Source of the DNA: Exiguobacterium sp. SL-9 | GTDB lineage: Bacteria > Bacillota > Bacilli > Exiguobacteriales > Exiguobacteriaceae | NCBI RefSeq assembly: GCF_004336985.1 | Contig: NZ_SJUO01000002.1 | Location: 434,001 to 498,000, forward strand | Reading direction: 5' to 3' | DNA: 64,000 nt | In this document: positions 11,398 to 20,750 of the stretch, piece by piece | How positions within the stretch are numbered: the stretch's first letter is position 1 | Layout: every line of letters starts with the position of its first letter | The notes under the pieces: model-generated | Told to the model about the DNA's origin: nothing | Databases searched by the model: none | The model's input: only the letters and a program-made list of their open reading frames with translations | Made by a program: the position numbers and the translations under genes

Positions 11398-12231
11398 TTA
11401 TTGTTTGACCGGTACGACTGCACCTTTGTACTCGTCCAAGATCCATTGTTGTGTCTCTTCTGACGTGAGGACTTCAAGGAGTGCCTTGACGCGCTCGTCT
11501 TCTTCGTCGCCTTCACGTGTGACGATCAAGTTGACGTAAGGTGAATCTTCGCCTTCGAGGGCGATTGCGTCTTCGAGTGGGTTGAGGCCTGCGTCGATCG
11601 CATAGTTCGTGTTAATGAGGACCGCGTCCCCTTCACCGTTGTTGAACGCTTGCGGGAGAAGTGCCGCTTCGACGTCCGTTTTGAACTCCAAGTTTTTCGG
11701 GTTGTCGACGATATCTGCAACCGTCGCATCTGTCGTCTTGCCTTCCGCGAGTGTGAGCAAGCCTTCCGATTGGAGCATCGTGAGGATCCGTCCGTGGTCA
11801 GCGACCGACGAGCTCATGATGATTTCAGCACCTTCTGGAAGCTCATCAAGTGATTTGTAATCTTGTGAGTAGACACCGATCGGCTCGATGTGGACACCGC
11901 CAGCTGATGCGAATTTGTAGTCTTTGTTTTCAGCCATTTGCGACTCGAGGTACGGCTCGTGTTGGAAGTAGTTCGCGTCGAGCTCCCCGTCCGCGAGCGT
12001 CTTGTTCGGGAGAACGTAGTCTTGGAACTTCTTAATTTCAAGCGTATAGCCCTTCTCTTCATATTCGTCTTGAATGTGTTCTAAAATCTCAGCGTGCGGG
12101 ACGTTCGACGCGCCGACGACGAGCGTCTTGTCATCGCCTGAACCTGATTCTGAATCCCCACCGCCGCAAGCCGCGAGAATAGTGAGTGCTGAAGCTGCTG
12201 TCAATCCGAGTACTGTTTTCCATGATTTCAT
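11398..12231 (-). CDS. metQ: MetQ, methionine-binding lipoprotein of the ABC importer
   Basis: A 277-aa NlpA-family protein. The signal peptide MKSWKTVLGLTAASALTILAA ends in a lipobox (LAAC, Cys22) followed by a Gly/Ser/Asp-rich linker, so it is lipid-anchored on the outer face of the membrane. Family features follow: VVGASNVPHAEILEHI, and YFQHEPYLE, NTNYAIDAGL. It captures D/L-methionine and delivers it to MetI-MetN. It is the last gene of the operon and 30 nt beyond metI. Confidence 0.95.
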   Translation of the reverse strand: MKSWKTVLGLTAASALTILAACGGGDSESGSGDDKTLVVGASNVPHAEILEHIQDEYEEKGYTLEIKKFQDYVLPNKTLADGELDANYFQHEPYLESQMAENKDYKFASAGGVHIEPIGVYSQDYKSLDELPEGAEIIMSSSVADHGRILTMLQSEGLLTLAEGKTTDATVADIVDNPKNLEFKTDVEAALLPQAFNNGEGDAVLINTNYAIDAGLNPLEDAIALEGEDSPYVNLIVTREGDEEDERVKALLEVLTSEETQQWILDEYKGAVVPVKQ

Positions 12232-12261
12232 TATAAAACCCCTCCAAATTTTCTATTTCGA

Positions 12262-12924
12262 TCAAGCGGAACGCTTGTCAATTACGGATACGAGTCGATC
12301 GCCGATGAACTGGATGACGAAGACGATGACCAAGATTAAGACGGTCGCGACGAACGTGACGTCGCTTTGTGAACGCTGGAATCCTTCGAGGAACGCCAAG
12401 TTACCAAGTCCCCCGCCCCCGACGACCCCTGCCATCGCCGTGTAACCGACGATCGCAACGATCGTGACCGTGATGCCTGACACGATGGCCGGCAACGCTT
12501 CAGGGAACAATACTTTATAGACAATCTGCCATTTCGTCGCACCCATCGATTCGGCCGCCTCGATGACGCCGCGGTCGACTTCGCGAAGCGCGAGCTCGAC
12601 CATCCGCGCATAGAACGGAGCCGCACCGATGATCAGTGCCGGCAGTGCTGCCGTCGAGCCGAGCATCGTCCCAACGACGAGTAACGTGAACGGGATGAGC
12701 AAGATAATCAAAATGATGAACGGGATTGACCGGAACACGTTGACGATTGCGCTGATGATTGTGTAAATCGGCCGGTTTTTCATCATGAGTGGCTCGTTCG
12801 TGACATATAGGAGCATCCCGAGGGCAAGACCGATGACGAATGTCGCGGCTCCGGCGACGAGCGTCATATAGAGCGTCTCCCACGTCTGTTCCAACATAAC
12901 TTGCCAATCTACATTAGGAAACAT
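12262..12924 (-). CDS. metI: MetI (MetP), methionine ABC transporter permease
   Basis: A 220-aa membrane protein with five predicted transmembrane segments and the permease EAA-like loop (EAAESMGATKWQIVYKVLFPEALP), which contacts the ATPase. The first codons overlap the end of metN by 11 nt. It forms the channel of the methionine importer. Confidence 0.95.
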   Translation of the reverse strand: MFPNVDWQVMLEQTWETLYMTLVAGAATFVIGLALGMLLYVTNEPLMMKNRPIYTIISAIVNVFRSIPFIILIILLIPFTLLVVGTMLGSTAALPALIIGAAPFYARMVELALREVDRGVIEAAESMGATKWQIVYKVLFPEALPAIVSGITVTIVAIVGYTAMAGVVGGGGLGNLAFLEGFQRSQSDVTFVATVLILVIVFVIQFIGDRLVSVIDKRSA

Positions 12925-13942
12925 CGCTTTCTACCTCCACTTCCACTGCCTGTGACCGGATTGAGGCGATGGCCCGCTCGACTTCAGCCGGCTCTCCGAT
13001 CAATTGGATGAATAATGTCCCGAGGGCACCGACTTGTGACTGTGTCACGTTCCCGCCGATGATGTTGAAGCCGATATCATGCTGCTTCAACACTTCCGAC
13101 AAAATCGGTTGTTCGGCCGTCTCGTTCAAGAATTTAAGCTTGACGATTTGACCGCTCGGATAACGGGCTTTCAAATGCTCGAACGTGAGCGACATGTCCT
13201 CGACCGCACCAATTTGTTTGACGAACTCTTTTGTGATCGGCTGCTCCGGATGTTGGAACACGTCGGCGACTTGTCCGGTCTCGACGACCTTCCCGGCCTC
13301 CATGACGGCGACACGGTGACAAATCTTTTGAATGACATGCATCTCATGGGTGATGAGGACGATTGTCAAACCGAGCTTCTTATTGATACTGACGAGCAGT
13401 TCGAGAATCGAATCGGTCGTCTTCGGGTCGAGTGCGCTCGTCGCTTCATCGCAGAGGAGCACTTCTGGATTCGTAGCGAGCGCGCGGGCGATCCCGACTC
13501 GCTGCTTTTGGCCACCCGATAGTTGTGACGGATAGCTGTCTTCTCGTCCGGCGAGGCCGACGAGTTCGACGAGTTCTTGGACGCGGCGTTTGCGCTCGCT
13601 CGCCGGTACCCCGATGAGCTCGAGCGGGAAGCTGATGTTCTCAGCGACCGTGCGCGACCATAATAAGTTGAAGTGTTGGAACACCATCGATACGTTTTTA
13701 CGTACCCCGCGTAGTTCCTTCGGCGTGAGCTTCGTCAGCTCGCTGCCGGCGACCACGATTTCACCGCTTGACGGTGCCTCGAGTCGGTTGAGCAACCGGA
13801 TGAGCGTCGACTTCCCTGCTCCCGAATATCCGATTATTCCAAAAATTTCGCCGCTTTCAATCGTAAGCGACACATCATCGACCGCCTGGACCCGACCGTT
13901 TTTCGTATCGAACCATTTGGCCACATTGCGTAGTTGAATCAA
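12914..13942 (-). CDS. metN: MetN, methionine ABC transporter ATPase
   Basis: A 342-aa ATPase: Walker A GYSGAGKST, signature LSGGQKQR, Walker B VLLCDEATSALD, and the C-terminal NIL/ACT-like domain (from about residue 265) that binds methionine and inhibits transport. The start is TTG at 13942 with a strong ribosome binding site (AGGAGGG, 7 nt spacing); this gives MIQLRNVAKWF and the usual family length. An in-frame ATG further upstream lies inside the riboswitch and is not credible. Expression is set by the SAM-I riboswitch upstream. Confidence 0.95.
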   Translation of the reverse strand: MIQLRNVAKWFDTKNGRVQAVDDVSLTIESGEIFGIIGYSGAGKSTLIRLLNRLEAPSSGEIVVAGSELTKLTPKELRGVRKNVSMVFQHFNLLWSRTVAENISFPLELIGVPASERKRRVQELVELVGLAGREDSYPSQLSGGQKQRVGIARALATNPEVLLCDEATSALDPKTTDSILELLVSINKKLGLTIVLITHEMHVIQKICHRVAVMEAGKVVETGQVADVFQHPEQPITKEFVKQIGAVEDMSLTFEHLKARYPSGQIVKLKFLNETAEQPILSEVLKQHDIGFNIIGGNVTQSQVGALGTLFIQLIGEPAEVERAIASIRSQAVEVEVESDVS

Positions 13943-13962
13943 TCCATTTCCCTCCTGACAAC

Positions 13963-14000
13963 AAAAAAAGTACGCACGTTTGAGCAAACGTGCGTACTTT
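13963..14000 (-). terminator. Riboswitch-controlled terminator of metNIQ
   Basis: A 16-bp perfect stem (AAAGTACGCACGTTTG / CAAACGTGCGTACTTT) with a 2-nt loop followed by a T-run on the minus strand, between the SAM aptamer and metN. Confidence 0.95.
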
Positions 14001-14019
14001 ATCGTACGGACAACGATTG

Positions 14020-14125
14020 CTCTCATCTTCCAAGGTTTACACCTTGCTGGAATTAGCACCATTTCGGATTGCTCCGCGGTTGCTGGGCGTCATAGGGCCA
14101 GTCCCTCAGCCTCTCTTGATAAGAG
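14020..14125 (-). ncRNA. SAM-I (S-box) riboswitch
   Basis: On the minus strand the conserved S-box blocks occur in order: CTCTTATCAAGAGAGGC, GAGGGACTGGCCC, TGACGCCCAGCAACC, then an AAGGTG / CACCTT-like P4 region and GATGAGAG closing P1 (CTCTTATC with GATGAGAG pairs at all eight positions). A terminator follows at once. S-adenosylmethionine binding favours termination, so the methionine importer is made when SAM is low. Confidence 0.97.
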
Positions 14126-14148
14126 TGGTTGCGTATTTGATTAGCCTT

Positions 14149-14177
14149 ATCATAGCGACATATTATTTTCATGTCAA
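14149..14177 (-). promoter_or_regulatory. Promoter of the SAM riboswitch-metNIQ unit
   Basis: Perfect -35 TTGACA (14177-14172), 17-nt spacer and -10 TATGAT (14154-14149), about 25 nt upstream of the aptamer. Confidence 0.85.
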
Positions 14178-14196
14178 ACTATTTTATGCAAAAAAA

Positions 14197-14240
14197 TAAA
14201 AAAAGGTGCCATCCGAGGATGACACAGAACGTAGCACCTT
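14197..14240 (-). terminator. Terminator of the unassigned RNA
   Basis: AAGGTGC/GCACCTT stem enclosing a second small hairpin (CATCC-GA-GGATG), followed by a run of seven T on the minus strand. Confidence 0.8.
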
Positions 14241-14501
14241 GAGACACGGGAAGGACAACCCATAGATGAACCTCTTTTGCCCGATCAGAGCATTCATCCT
14301 TATATGGGGGATTTTACCCAATCATCACTCGGTCTTCGAACGGACCATGCAATTACGCGACCGGTGCCTCGACGCTTGATTTTTTTGGGGGACAATCGAA
14401 GGGACGGTCCACCTGAAATCGCGTAAGCTCATGCAGCGGTTGTTCGAAAACGTCTTGCTGACGGGAAAATCTCGTCCTATGTTGTGTTCAAGTAAGATGT
14501 T
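14197..14501 (-). ncRNA. Unassigned structured RNA of about 305 nt
   Basis: This interval has no credible ORF but forms a complete transcription unit on the minus strand: promoter TTGACA-N18-TATATT upstream (14537-14508) and a terminator at its end. Several compensating stems are visible: TTACGCGA (14353-14360) with TCGCGTAA (14419-14426), enclosing GGTG/CACC and CCTCGA/TCGAAGG; and a long hairpin CCCATA-GATGAA-CTCT (14259-14275) with AGAG-TTCATC-TATGGG (14287-14308). It does not show the hallmarks of 6S RNA, SRP RNA, RNase P RNA, tmRNA or a T-box that I can recognise. It lies between yusE and the met promoter and could be a trans-acting small RNA. Confidence 0.5.
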
Positions 14502-14507
14502 GTAATG

Positions 14508-14537
14508 AATATATCATTCGTGAACTTTCTGTGTCAA
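14508..14537 (-). promoter_or_regulatory. Promoter of the unassigned RNA
   Basis: -35 TTGACA (14537-14532) and -10 TATATT (14513-14508) with an 18-nt spacer; consensus-like and directly downstream of the yusE stop codon region. Confidence 0.65.
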
Positions 14538-14578
14538 CTGATTATTTAAAATTTTCAGATTATTCTCATCATCCTATC

Positions 14579-14836
14579 TCATTTAACGAAAGATAGGACG
14601 TGCTGAACGTTTTGAAACGCGTACAACCGATCGCGAACTTGGCCATTCTCCAGCTTTAATAGTGCCGGGACGCTCATGACCTGATACGCCTCGAGCTCGT
14701 TCGGGATAAAGTTGGCGTCACGCTTTTCAATCCGGATTTCCGGGTCGACCGCCTCGACGACCGAGAGCATTCGCTCCGCCACGGCGCATGTACCGCACAT
14801 CGGAGCGTATATATATAAGAATCCGTCTGTCATCAT
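14579..14836 (-). CDS. YusE-like thioredoxin-fold protein
   Basis: An 85-aa thioredoxin-fold protein with a CGTC redox motif (PMCGTC) near residue 15 and the cis-proline loop VMSVPALLKL. The start is the ATG at 14836 with AGAGGTGAG upstream; longer in-frame starts lack a ribosome binding site. The position beside metNIQ and gcvH matches B. subtilis yusE. The substrate is unknown; small thioredoxin-like proteins usually reduce disulfides in the cytosol. Confidence 0.85.
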   Translation of the reverse strand: MMTDGFLYIYAPMCGTCAVAERMLSVVEAVDPEIRIEKRDANFIPNELEAYQVMSVPALLKLENGQVRDRLYAFQNVQHVLSFVK

Positions 14837-15023
14837 TGTTCTCACCTCTTCTTTTAGTATATGAATGCGGACCGCTCTGTTCAAAAGTTGTGCTCAAATG
14901 GAAAATTCTGAACATTTCAACATTTCTTGTTGACGCTCGCCAGAAAGAAGCATAGTATGGTCATTAACTTTATTGCTTTTGTACATAACAGCATACCAGT
15001 AGAAAAGGACAGGTGAATCCCCA

Positions 15024-16076
15024 ATGACGGAAGAGAAGCTTACCGGAAAACAGTTTTTGATGAACGTATTGAACGGCCTCAGTCTAGCCATTCTCATCGC
15101 CCTTATCCCGAGCGCTTTGCTCGGTGAATTAACGAAAGCCATCTTGCCGTATGTTCCGTCCTTGCAGTTCATCTTGGACGCGACGACGATTGCGATGCGC
15201 CTCTTACCAGTCATCATCGGTGTCGCCGTCGCCATGCAGTTCGGACGCTCGGCACTCGAGGCCGGGACGATCGGCATCGCCACCCAGGTCGGCAGTGGCG
15301 CCATTCGCATCGAGGAAGGCGCATTCCTCATGGCCGGGATCGGTGACGTCATCACGGCCGGCGTGACGGCCGCTCTCGCGACGTTCCTTGTCATGCAGCT
15401 GTCGCCACGTTTGAAGACGTACACGGTACTCGTCTTGCCGATGACGGTCATCGTCGTCGCCGGAGGGATCGGGGCGTTCCTGCTCACTTACATCTCACAA
15501 ATCACGATGTACGTCGGGACGATCATCATGACGATGACGGAACTGCAGCCGATCGTGATGGGCATGTTGATCGCGATGGCGTTCTCGCTCATCATCGTCT
15601 CGCCAATCTCGACGGTCGGCATCGCCACGGCCATCAGCCTGTCTGGTGTCGCCGCTGGGGCGGCCAACCTCGGCGTTGTCGCAGCGGGCTTCGGTCTCGC
15701 CATCGCCGGCTGGCAGATGAACGCGACGGGAACATCCATCGCCCACTTCCTCGGCTCGCCGAAGATTCAAATGGCGAACTTCGTCCGTCGTCCGATTATG
15801 ATGCTGCCCGTACTCGCCAATGCGGCCATCCTCGGAGCGCTCGCAGGCATCCTTCGGATCGAAGGTACACCAATCAGTGCCGGTTTCGGTGTGTCTGGTC
15901 TCATCGGACCGATCAACGCCTTGCACCTCATGCCCGGCGGTTTCGCGCTTTGGAACGTCATGCTCGTCATCGTCCTGTTCGGGCTCATCCCGGTGACACT
16001 CGGGATTGTCTTCTACCGCCTGTTCAACCGGACGTCACTCGTTCAACCGGAACATTACCGCCTCGATTTTGAATAA
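15024..16076 (+). CDS. EIIC-like membrane protein (PTS_EIIC_2 family)
   Basis: A 350-aa polytopic membrane protein with about nine hydrophobic segments. It begins MTEEKLTGKQFLMNVLNGLSLAIL and carries repeated Gly/Ala-rich helices and the SPISTVGIATAISLSGVAAGAANLG stretch typical of the PF13303-like EIIC_2 family, as far as I recall. No IIA, IIB or HPr-like domain is fused or adjacent, so sugar phosphorylation is unproven. It is transcribed alone, divergently from yusE, and ends at a bidirectional terminator. Substrate unknown. Confidence 0.78.
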   Translation: MTEEKLTGKQFLMNVLNGLSLAILIALIPSALLGELTKAILPYVPSLQFILDATTIAMRLLPVIIGVAVAMQFGRSALEAGTIGIATQVGSGAIRIEEGAFLMAGIGDVITAGVTAALATFLVMQLSPRLKTYTVLVLPMTVIVVAGGIGAFLLTYISQITMYVGTIIMTMTELQPIVMGMLIAMAFSLIIVSPISTVGIATAISLSGVAAGAANLGVVAAGFGLAIAGWQMNATGTSIAHFLGSPKIQMANFVRRPIMMLPVLANAAILGALAGILRIEGTPISAGFGVSGLIGPINALHLMPGGFALWNVMLVIVLFGLIPVTLGIVFYRLFNRTSLVQPEHYRLDFE

Positions 16077-16079
16077 TAC

Positions 16080-16114
16080 AAAACCCGGCTTCTCATGAAG
16101 AGAAACCGGGTTTT
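16080..16114. terminator. Bidirectional terminator between EIIC-like gene and gcvH
   Basis: AAAACCCGG / CCGGGTTTT stem with A- and T-runs on both sides, serving the convergent genes. Confidence 0.9.
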
Positions 16115-16116
16115 GT

Positions 16117-16500
16117 TTAGCCTTGAATCATCGCTTCATATTCTTCGGCTGACATGAGTTTATCGACGTCTGACGCGTCGTTCAACTCGACTTCGATCAT
16201 CCAAGCGCCTTCGAACGGTGCTTCGTTGACGAGTTCTGGTGAATCGGCGAGTGATTCGTTCACCGCTGTGATTTTCCCAGAGATGGGAGCGTACAATTCT
16301 GAAACGGTTTTGACCGACTCGACCGAACCGAATGGCTCATCGAGTAAAATCGTGCCGCCGACTTCAGGAAGTTCGACAAAGACGATATCCCCTAGTTCGC
16401 TTTGTGCGAAATCTGTGATCCCGATGCGGGCCACGCTTCCGTTCACTTCAACCCATTCGTGCTCTTTTGAATAACGTAGATTGGCTGGTACTTTGCTCAT
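16117..16500 (-). CDS. gcvH: GcvH, glycine cleavage system H protein
   Basis: A 127-aa lipoyl-carrier protein of usual length. The lipoylated lysine is Lys64 in the motif [12 protein letters not shown]. It shuttles the aminomethyl group among the P, T and L proteins; in Bacillales it is also the entry point of lipoic acid synthesis (octanoylated GcvH is used by LipL). The other gcv genes are not nearby, which agrees with the isolated gcvH (yusH) of Bacillus. Confidence 0.96.
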   Translation of the reverse strand: MSKVPANLRYSKEHEWVEVNGSVARIGITDFAQSELGDIVFVELPEVGGTILLDEPFGSVESVKTVSELYAPISGKITAVNESLADSPELVNEAPFEGAWMIEVELNDASDVDKLMSAEEYEAMIQG

Positions 16501-16539
16501 CTTAACTTCCCCCTCAAATGAATTAGACTCACACGAGTA

Positions 16540-16902
16540 TTATAGCACTTCGCCCCAAACGTCTGTAAACGACTTTTCTGAAAATCCGACAGTTGATTTT
16601 TGACCATCTGTCACGATCGGGCGCTTCAAAAGCATACCATTACTCGCTAAAAGCTCGATTTGTTCGTCTTCTGATAGATTTGGCAACTGATCTTTGATGC
16701 CTTCGTTTCGATATACCTGTCCGCTCGTATTGAAGAATTTTTTAAGCGGCAGACCCGACTGTTTCCATAGCTCAGCCAACTCGTCTTTTGACGGTGTCGC
16801 TTCGACGATATGGACGTATGTATAGTCGATGCCGTTCTCTTTCAACCACTTTTCTGCTTTTTTACACGTACTGCATGGCGGATAGCCATATAGTGTCACC
16901 AT
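16540..16902 (-). CDS. ArsC/Spx-family protein (YusI-like)
   Basis: A 120-aa protein of the ArsC/Spx family: thioredoxin-like fold with CSTC in YGYPPCSTCKKAEKW and the Arg/Pro loop LLKRPIV. It lies directly upstream of gcvH as yusI does in B. subtilis. The start is the ATG at 16902 with AGAGGTG upstream; a GTG at 16911 overlaps that site. The family includes arsenate reductases and RNA polymerase-binding regulators; which one applies is not clear. Confidence 0.88.
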   Translation of the reverse strand: MVTLYGYPPCSTCKKAEKWLKENGIDYTYVHIVEATPSKDELAELWKQSGLPLKKFFNTSGQVYRNEGIKDQLPNLSEDEQIELLASNGMLLKRPIVTDGQKSTVGFSEKSFTDVWGEVL

Positions 16903-16947
16903 GTTCATCACCTCTTCTATAAATGTAGCACATTCCGAATCAACCGT

Positions 16948-17676
16948 TCACGCCTGAAGCAAACGCTCGATTTCTCGCTTCAACACCGCGTTCACCGAAT
17001 GACGCGCTTCGATATGTTCGAGGATGACCGCAGCCGCCTCGACGGAACGTCCATAACCTAATACCCCTTGTTCGAGGAACGTGATCACATCAGGATGCTT
17101 CGCCTCAACCCGACGTGTCGGATTAAACGGGTCGCTCGTCTCCCCATATGCGAGTAACACGTTATTGACGGCCGACACCTGAATGAGTTCGAATCCGGCG
17201 AGCTGTTCGCCGCGCCGTTCCCGGAGCAGTCCGACGTATAGGTTCGTCAACGCCTCCTCATAGCGGTGTGCGGCGTCTGAAGGATGCGTGATGACCTTCG
17301 GCGTCGCGAATGTATCGAGCGCCTCGTCGCGTTGCCAGACGACACGACCTGGCGTATAGGCGATTCCAGGCATCTCCACCATCTCGAACACGGCGAACTC
17401 GGCGTAAATGCCATCCTCATACATGACCTTATGCCCATCTTTCGTATTTTGGAACTGATACGCCAACGGCTCGACGGCGAGCCAATCTAAATTGTCGATG
17501 AAGCGTGCCTTATACCCGTCTTCGACAATCAAAAAGAAATCGAGGTCCGAATAGTCGTCAAGCCGATCCGTCTCGAGCCCGATCGAACCGAGCGCGAGTA
17601 ACATCAATGTCCCTTCCTTTGTCGCGACCAAACGGCCGATTGCGTCCATCCGTTCTAACAAATCATCTCTTCTCAT
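16948..17676 (-). CDS. Nucleotidyltransferase-fold protein (antibiotic-type)
   Basis: A 242-aa protein with an N-terminal nucleotidyltransferase motif, GSIGLETDRLDDYSDLDFFLIV (Gly-Ser followed by the paired Asp residues), and an alpha-helical C-terminal half. The layout recalls lincosamide or aminoglycoside nucleotidyltransferases, but I cannot assign a substrate. The start is the ATG at 17676 with AAGGAGGGG upstream; a longer frame to 17748 lacks support. It is a single gene between yusI and fadE. Confidence 0.75.
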   Translation of the reverse strand: MRRDDLLERMDAIGRLVATKEGTLMLLALGSIGLETDRLDDYSDLDFFLIVEDGYKARFIDNLDWLAVEPLAYQFQNTKDGHKVMYEDGIYAEFAVFEMVEMPGIAYTPGRVVWQRDEALDTFATPKVITHPSDAAHRYEEALTNLYVGLLRERRGEQLAGFELIQVSAVNNVLLAYGETSDPFNPTRRVEAKHPDVITFLEQGVLGYGRSVEAAAVILEHIEARHSVNAVLKREIERLLQA

Positions 17677-17721
17677 ATGTATCCCCTCCTTTTCCCATTG
17701 TACGGTGTCGGTAGGATAAAA

Positions 17722-17755
17722 AGAAAGGGTCGACCGCGTCCGGTCCACCCTTTCT
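17722..17755 (-). terminator. Terminator of the fadNAE operon
   Basis: AGAAAGGGT / ACCCTTTCT stem, with an inner CGACCG / CGGTC pairing, then TTTTTA on the minus strand, just beyond the fadE stop. Confidence 0.88.
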
Positions 17756-17760
17756 CTTGC

Positions 17761-19545
17761 TTACACGATAAACTTGTTCGCTTTGATGAGGCTCGCTGCG
17801 ACTTCGCGCTTCGTGCCGATGACGTTGATCGGCTGATAACGGCTGAACTTCTTCATCGCCGACAAGAGCATGCGCTGCTCGTCGCCCGATGCGGCCGCGT
17901 ACAACACTTCTTTCGCCATGAGTTCGACTTGCTTGAACACTTGCTCGGCGAAGATCTCAGTATAGCGGACTTTCTGTTGGTTCTTCTCAGCGCCTGTGCG
18001 GGCGATGGCTTTCTCCGTCCGCGCGATGGCCGCTTCAAGCGCATAGATAGCGCTGATGATGTCGGCGATCTTCGCGAGGATCTCTTGCTCGTTCTGAAGG
18101 TCTTGCTGATATTTCTGGACGGCCGTTCCGGCGATCATCAAGTTGATTTTCTTCATGTTCGACAGAAGCATCTTCTCGCGTGCGAGCGGCGTACCGTCGA
18201 GTTCTTGCGGCATGTAGCTCATGAGCTCTTTTTGGAGCTTCTGCGCTTCGGCGAGGAGTGGCAAGTCGCCTTTCATCGCTTTCTTGAGGAGCGTGCCCGG
18301 CACGATCAAACGGTTGATCTCGTTCGTTCCTTCGAAGATGCGGTTGATGCGTGAGTCACGGTACAAGTTCTCGACTTCATATTCGGTCATGAAGCCGTAG
18401 CCGCCGTGGATTTGGACCGCTTCATCGACGACGTAATCGAACGTCTCTGAGGCGAACACTTTGTTCAATGAACACTCGATCGCATACTCGGCGATGGCTT
18501 GGGCAACTTTCGAGCCGTCACGCATATTGTCGTCACCGAGCGCATCGAGGCTGTCTTGGAATAGACCGCCCGTCCGGTAAACCGAGCTCTCCATCGCGTA
18601 AATGTTCGCAGCCATCGTCGCCAATTTCTCTTGGATGAGTGGGAAATGGCTGATCGGCGTCTTGAACTGTTTGCGCTCGTTCGCGTATTGGACCGAGAGA
18701 TCGAAGGCACGTTTCGACGAACCTACTGCACCGACCGCAAGTTTGTAACGACCAACGTTCAAGATGTTGAAGGCGATGACGTGCCCTTTGCCGATCTCTC
18801 CGAGGAGGTTGTCGACTGGGACTTCGACGTCTTCTAAGATGAGCGTCCGTGTCGATGAACCTTTAATCCCCATCTTCTGCTCTTCGGCGCCTGTCGAGAC
18901 ACCGTTGAAATCACGCTCGACGATGAAGGCGCTGAACTTGTCGCCGTCGATTTTCGCGTAGACGACGAACACGTTCGCGAAACCGGCGTTCGTGATCCAT
19001 TGCTTCTCCCCGTTCAACACGTAGTGCGTGCCGGCCTCGTTCAAGACGGCCGTCGCTTTCGCACCGAGCGCGTCCGAGCCTGAGCCTGGCTCTGTAAGGG
19101 CGTACGCTGCGATCCATTCGCCCGTTGCGAGCTTCGGCAAGTACTTATGCTTTTGCTCTTCCGTTCCGAAGAAGACGATCGGGAGTGTCCCAATCCCAAC
19201 GTGGGCGCCGTAGCTGAGGGCGAATGAACGTGCCTTGGCGAACCGCTCCGTGATGATCGATGACGAAATCTTATCAAGCTGATAACCGCCGTACTCTTCT
19301 GGCACATCCGCGCCGAGGAGGCCGAGCTCGCCCGCTTCTTTCAACAGTTCGACCGAGAGATCGAACTCATGTTTCTCGATGCGTCCAAGGACAGGCATGA
19401 CACGGTCGTCGACGAAGCTGGCCGTCGTGTCGCCAATCATCTTGTGCTCATCTGAGAAGTCTTCCGGTGTGAACAAACGATCCGCGTCGAGTGCGTCGAT
19501 GACGAAGCTACCGCCTTTAATCAATTCGTGTTCTGTACGTTCCAT
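17761..19545 (-). CDS. fadE: FadE, acyl-CoA dehydrogenase
   Basis: A 594-aa FAD enzyme, the same length as B. subtilis FadE (YusJ). The acyl-CoA dehydrogenase core spans about residues 40-430 ([38 protein letters not shown], and the C-terminal [35 protein letters not shown]), with an additional helical tail. It catalyses the first step of fatty-acid beta-oxidation. The start is the ATG at 19545, preceded by AAGGGGGA; it is the last gene of the operon. Confidence 0.95.
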   Translation of the reverse strand: MERTEHELIKGGSFVIDALDADRLFTPEDFSDEHKMIGDTTASFVDDRVMPVLGRIEKHEFDLSVELLKEAGELGLLGADVPEEYGGYQLDKISSSIITERFAKARSFALSYGAHVGIGTLPIVFFGTEEQKHKYLPKLATGEWIAAYALTEPGSGSDALGAKATAVLNEAGTHYVLNGEKQWITNAGFANVFVVYAKIDGDKFSAFIVERDFNGVSTGAEEQKMGIKGSSTRTLILEDVEVPVDNLLGEIGKGHVIAFNILNVGRYKLAVGAVGSSKRAFDLSVQYANERKQFKTPISHFPLIQEKLATMAANIYAMESSVYRTGGLFQDSLDALGDDNMRDGSKVAQAIAEYAIECSLNKVFASETFDYVVDEAVQIHGGYGFMTEYEVENLYRDSRINRIFEGTNEINRLIVPGTLLKKAMKGDLPLLAEAQKLQKELMSYMPQELDGTPLAREKMLLSNMKKINLMIAGTAVQKYQQDLQNEQEILAKIADIISAIYALEAAIARTEKAIARTGAEKNQQKVRYTEIFAEQVFKQVELMAKEVLYAAASGDEQRMLLSAMKKFSRYQPINVIGTKREVAASLIKANKFIV

Positions 19546-19558
19546 TGTCAATTCCCCC

Positions 19559-20731
<1,173 letters not shown>

Positions 20732-20750
20732 CTGTTAAGTCCCCCTTTTG

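Noticed and set aside
14197-14501. T-box leader or 6S RNA as identity of the orphan RNA.
   Set aside because: There is no UGGN bulge sequence or stem I signature and no gene directly controlled by it; the 5' and 3' ends do not pair as in 6S RNA.
14894-15926. Minus-strand open frames across the EIIC-like gene.
   Set aside because: The plus-strand protein has clear membrane helices and a start signal; the antisense frames are repetitive shadows.
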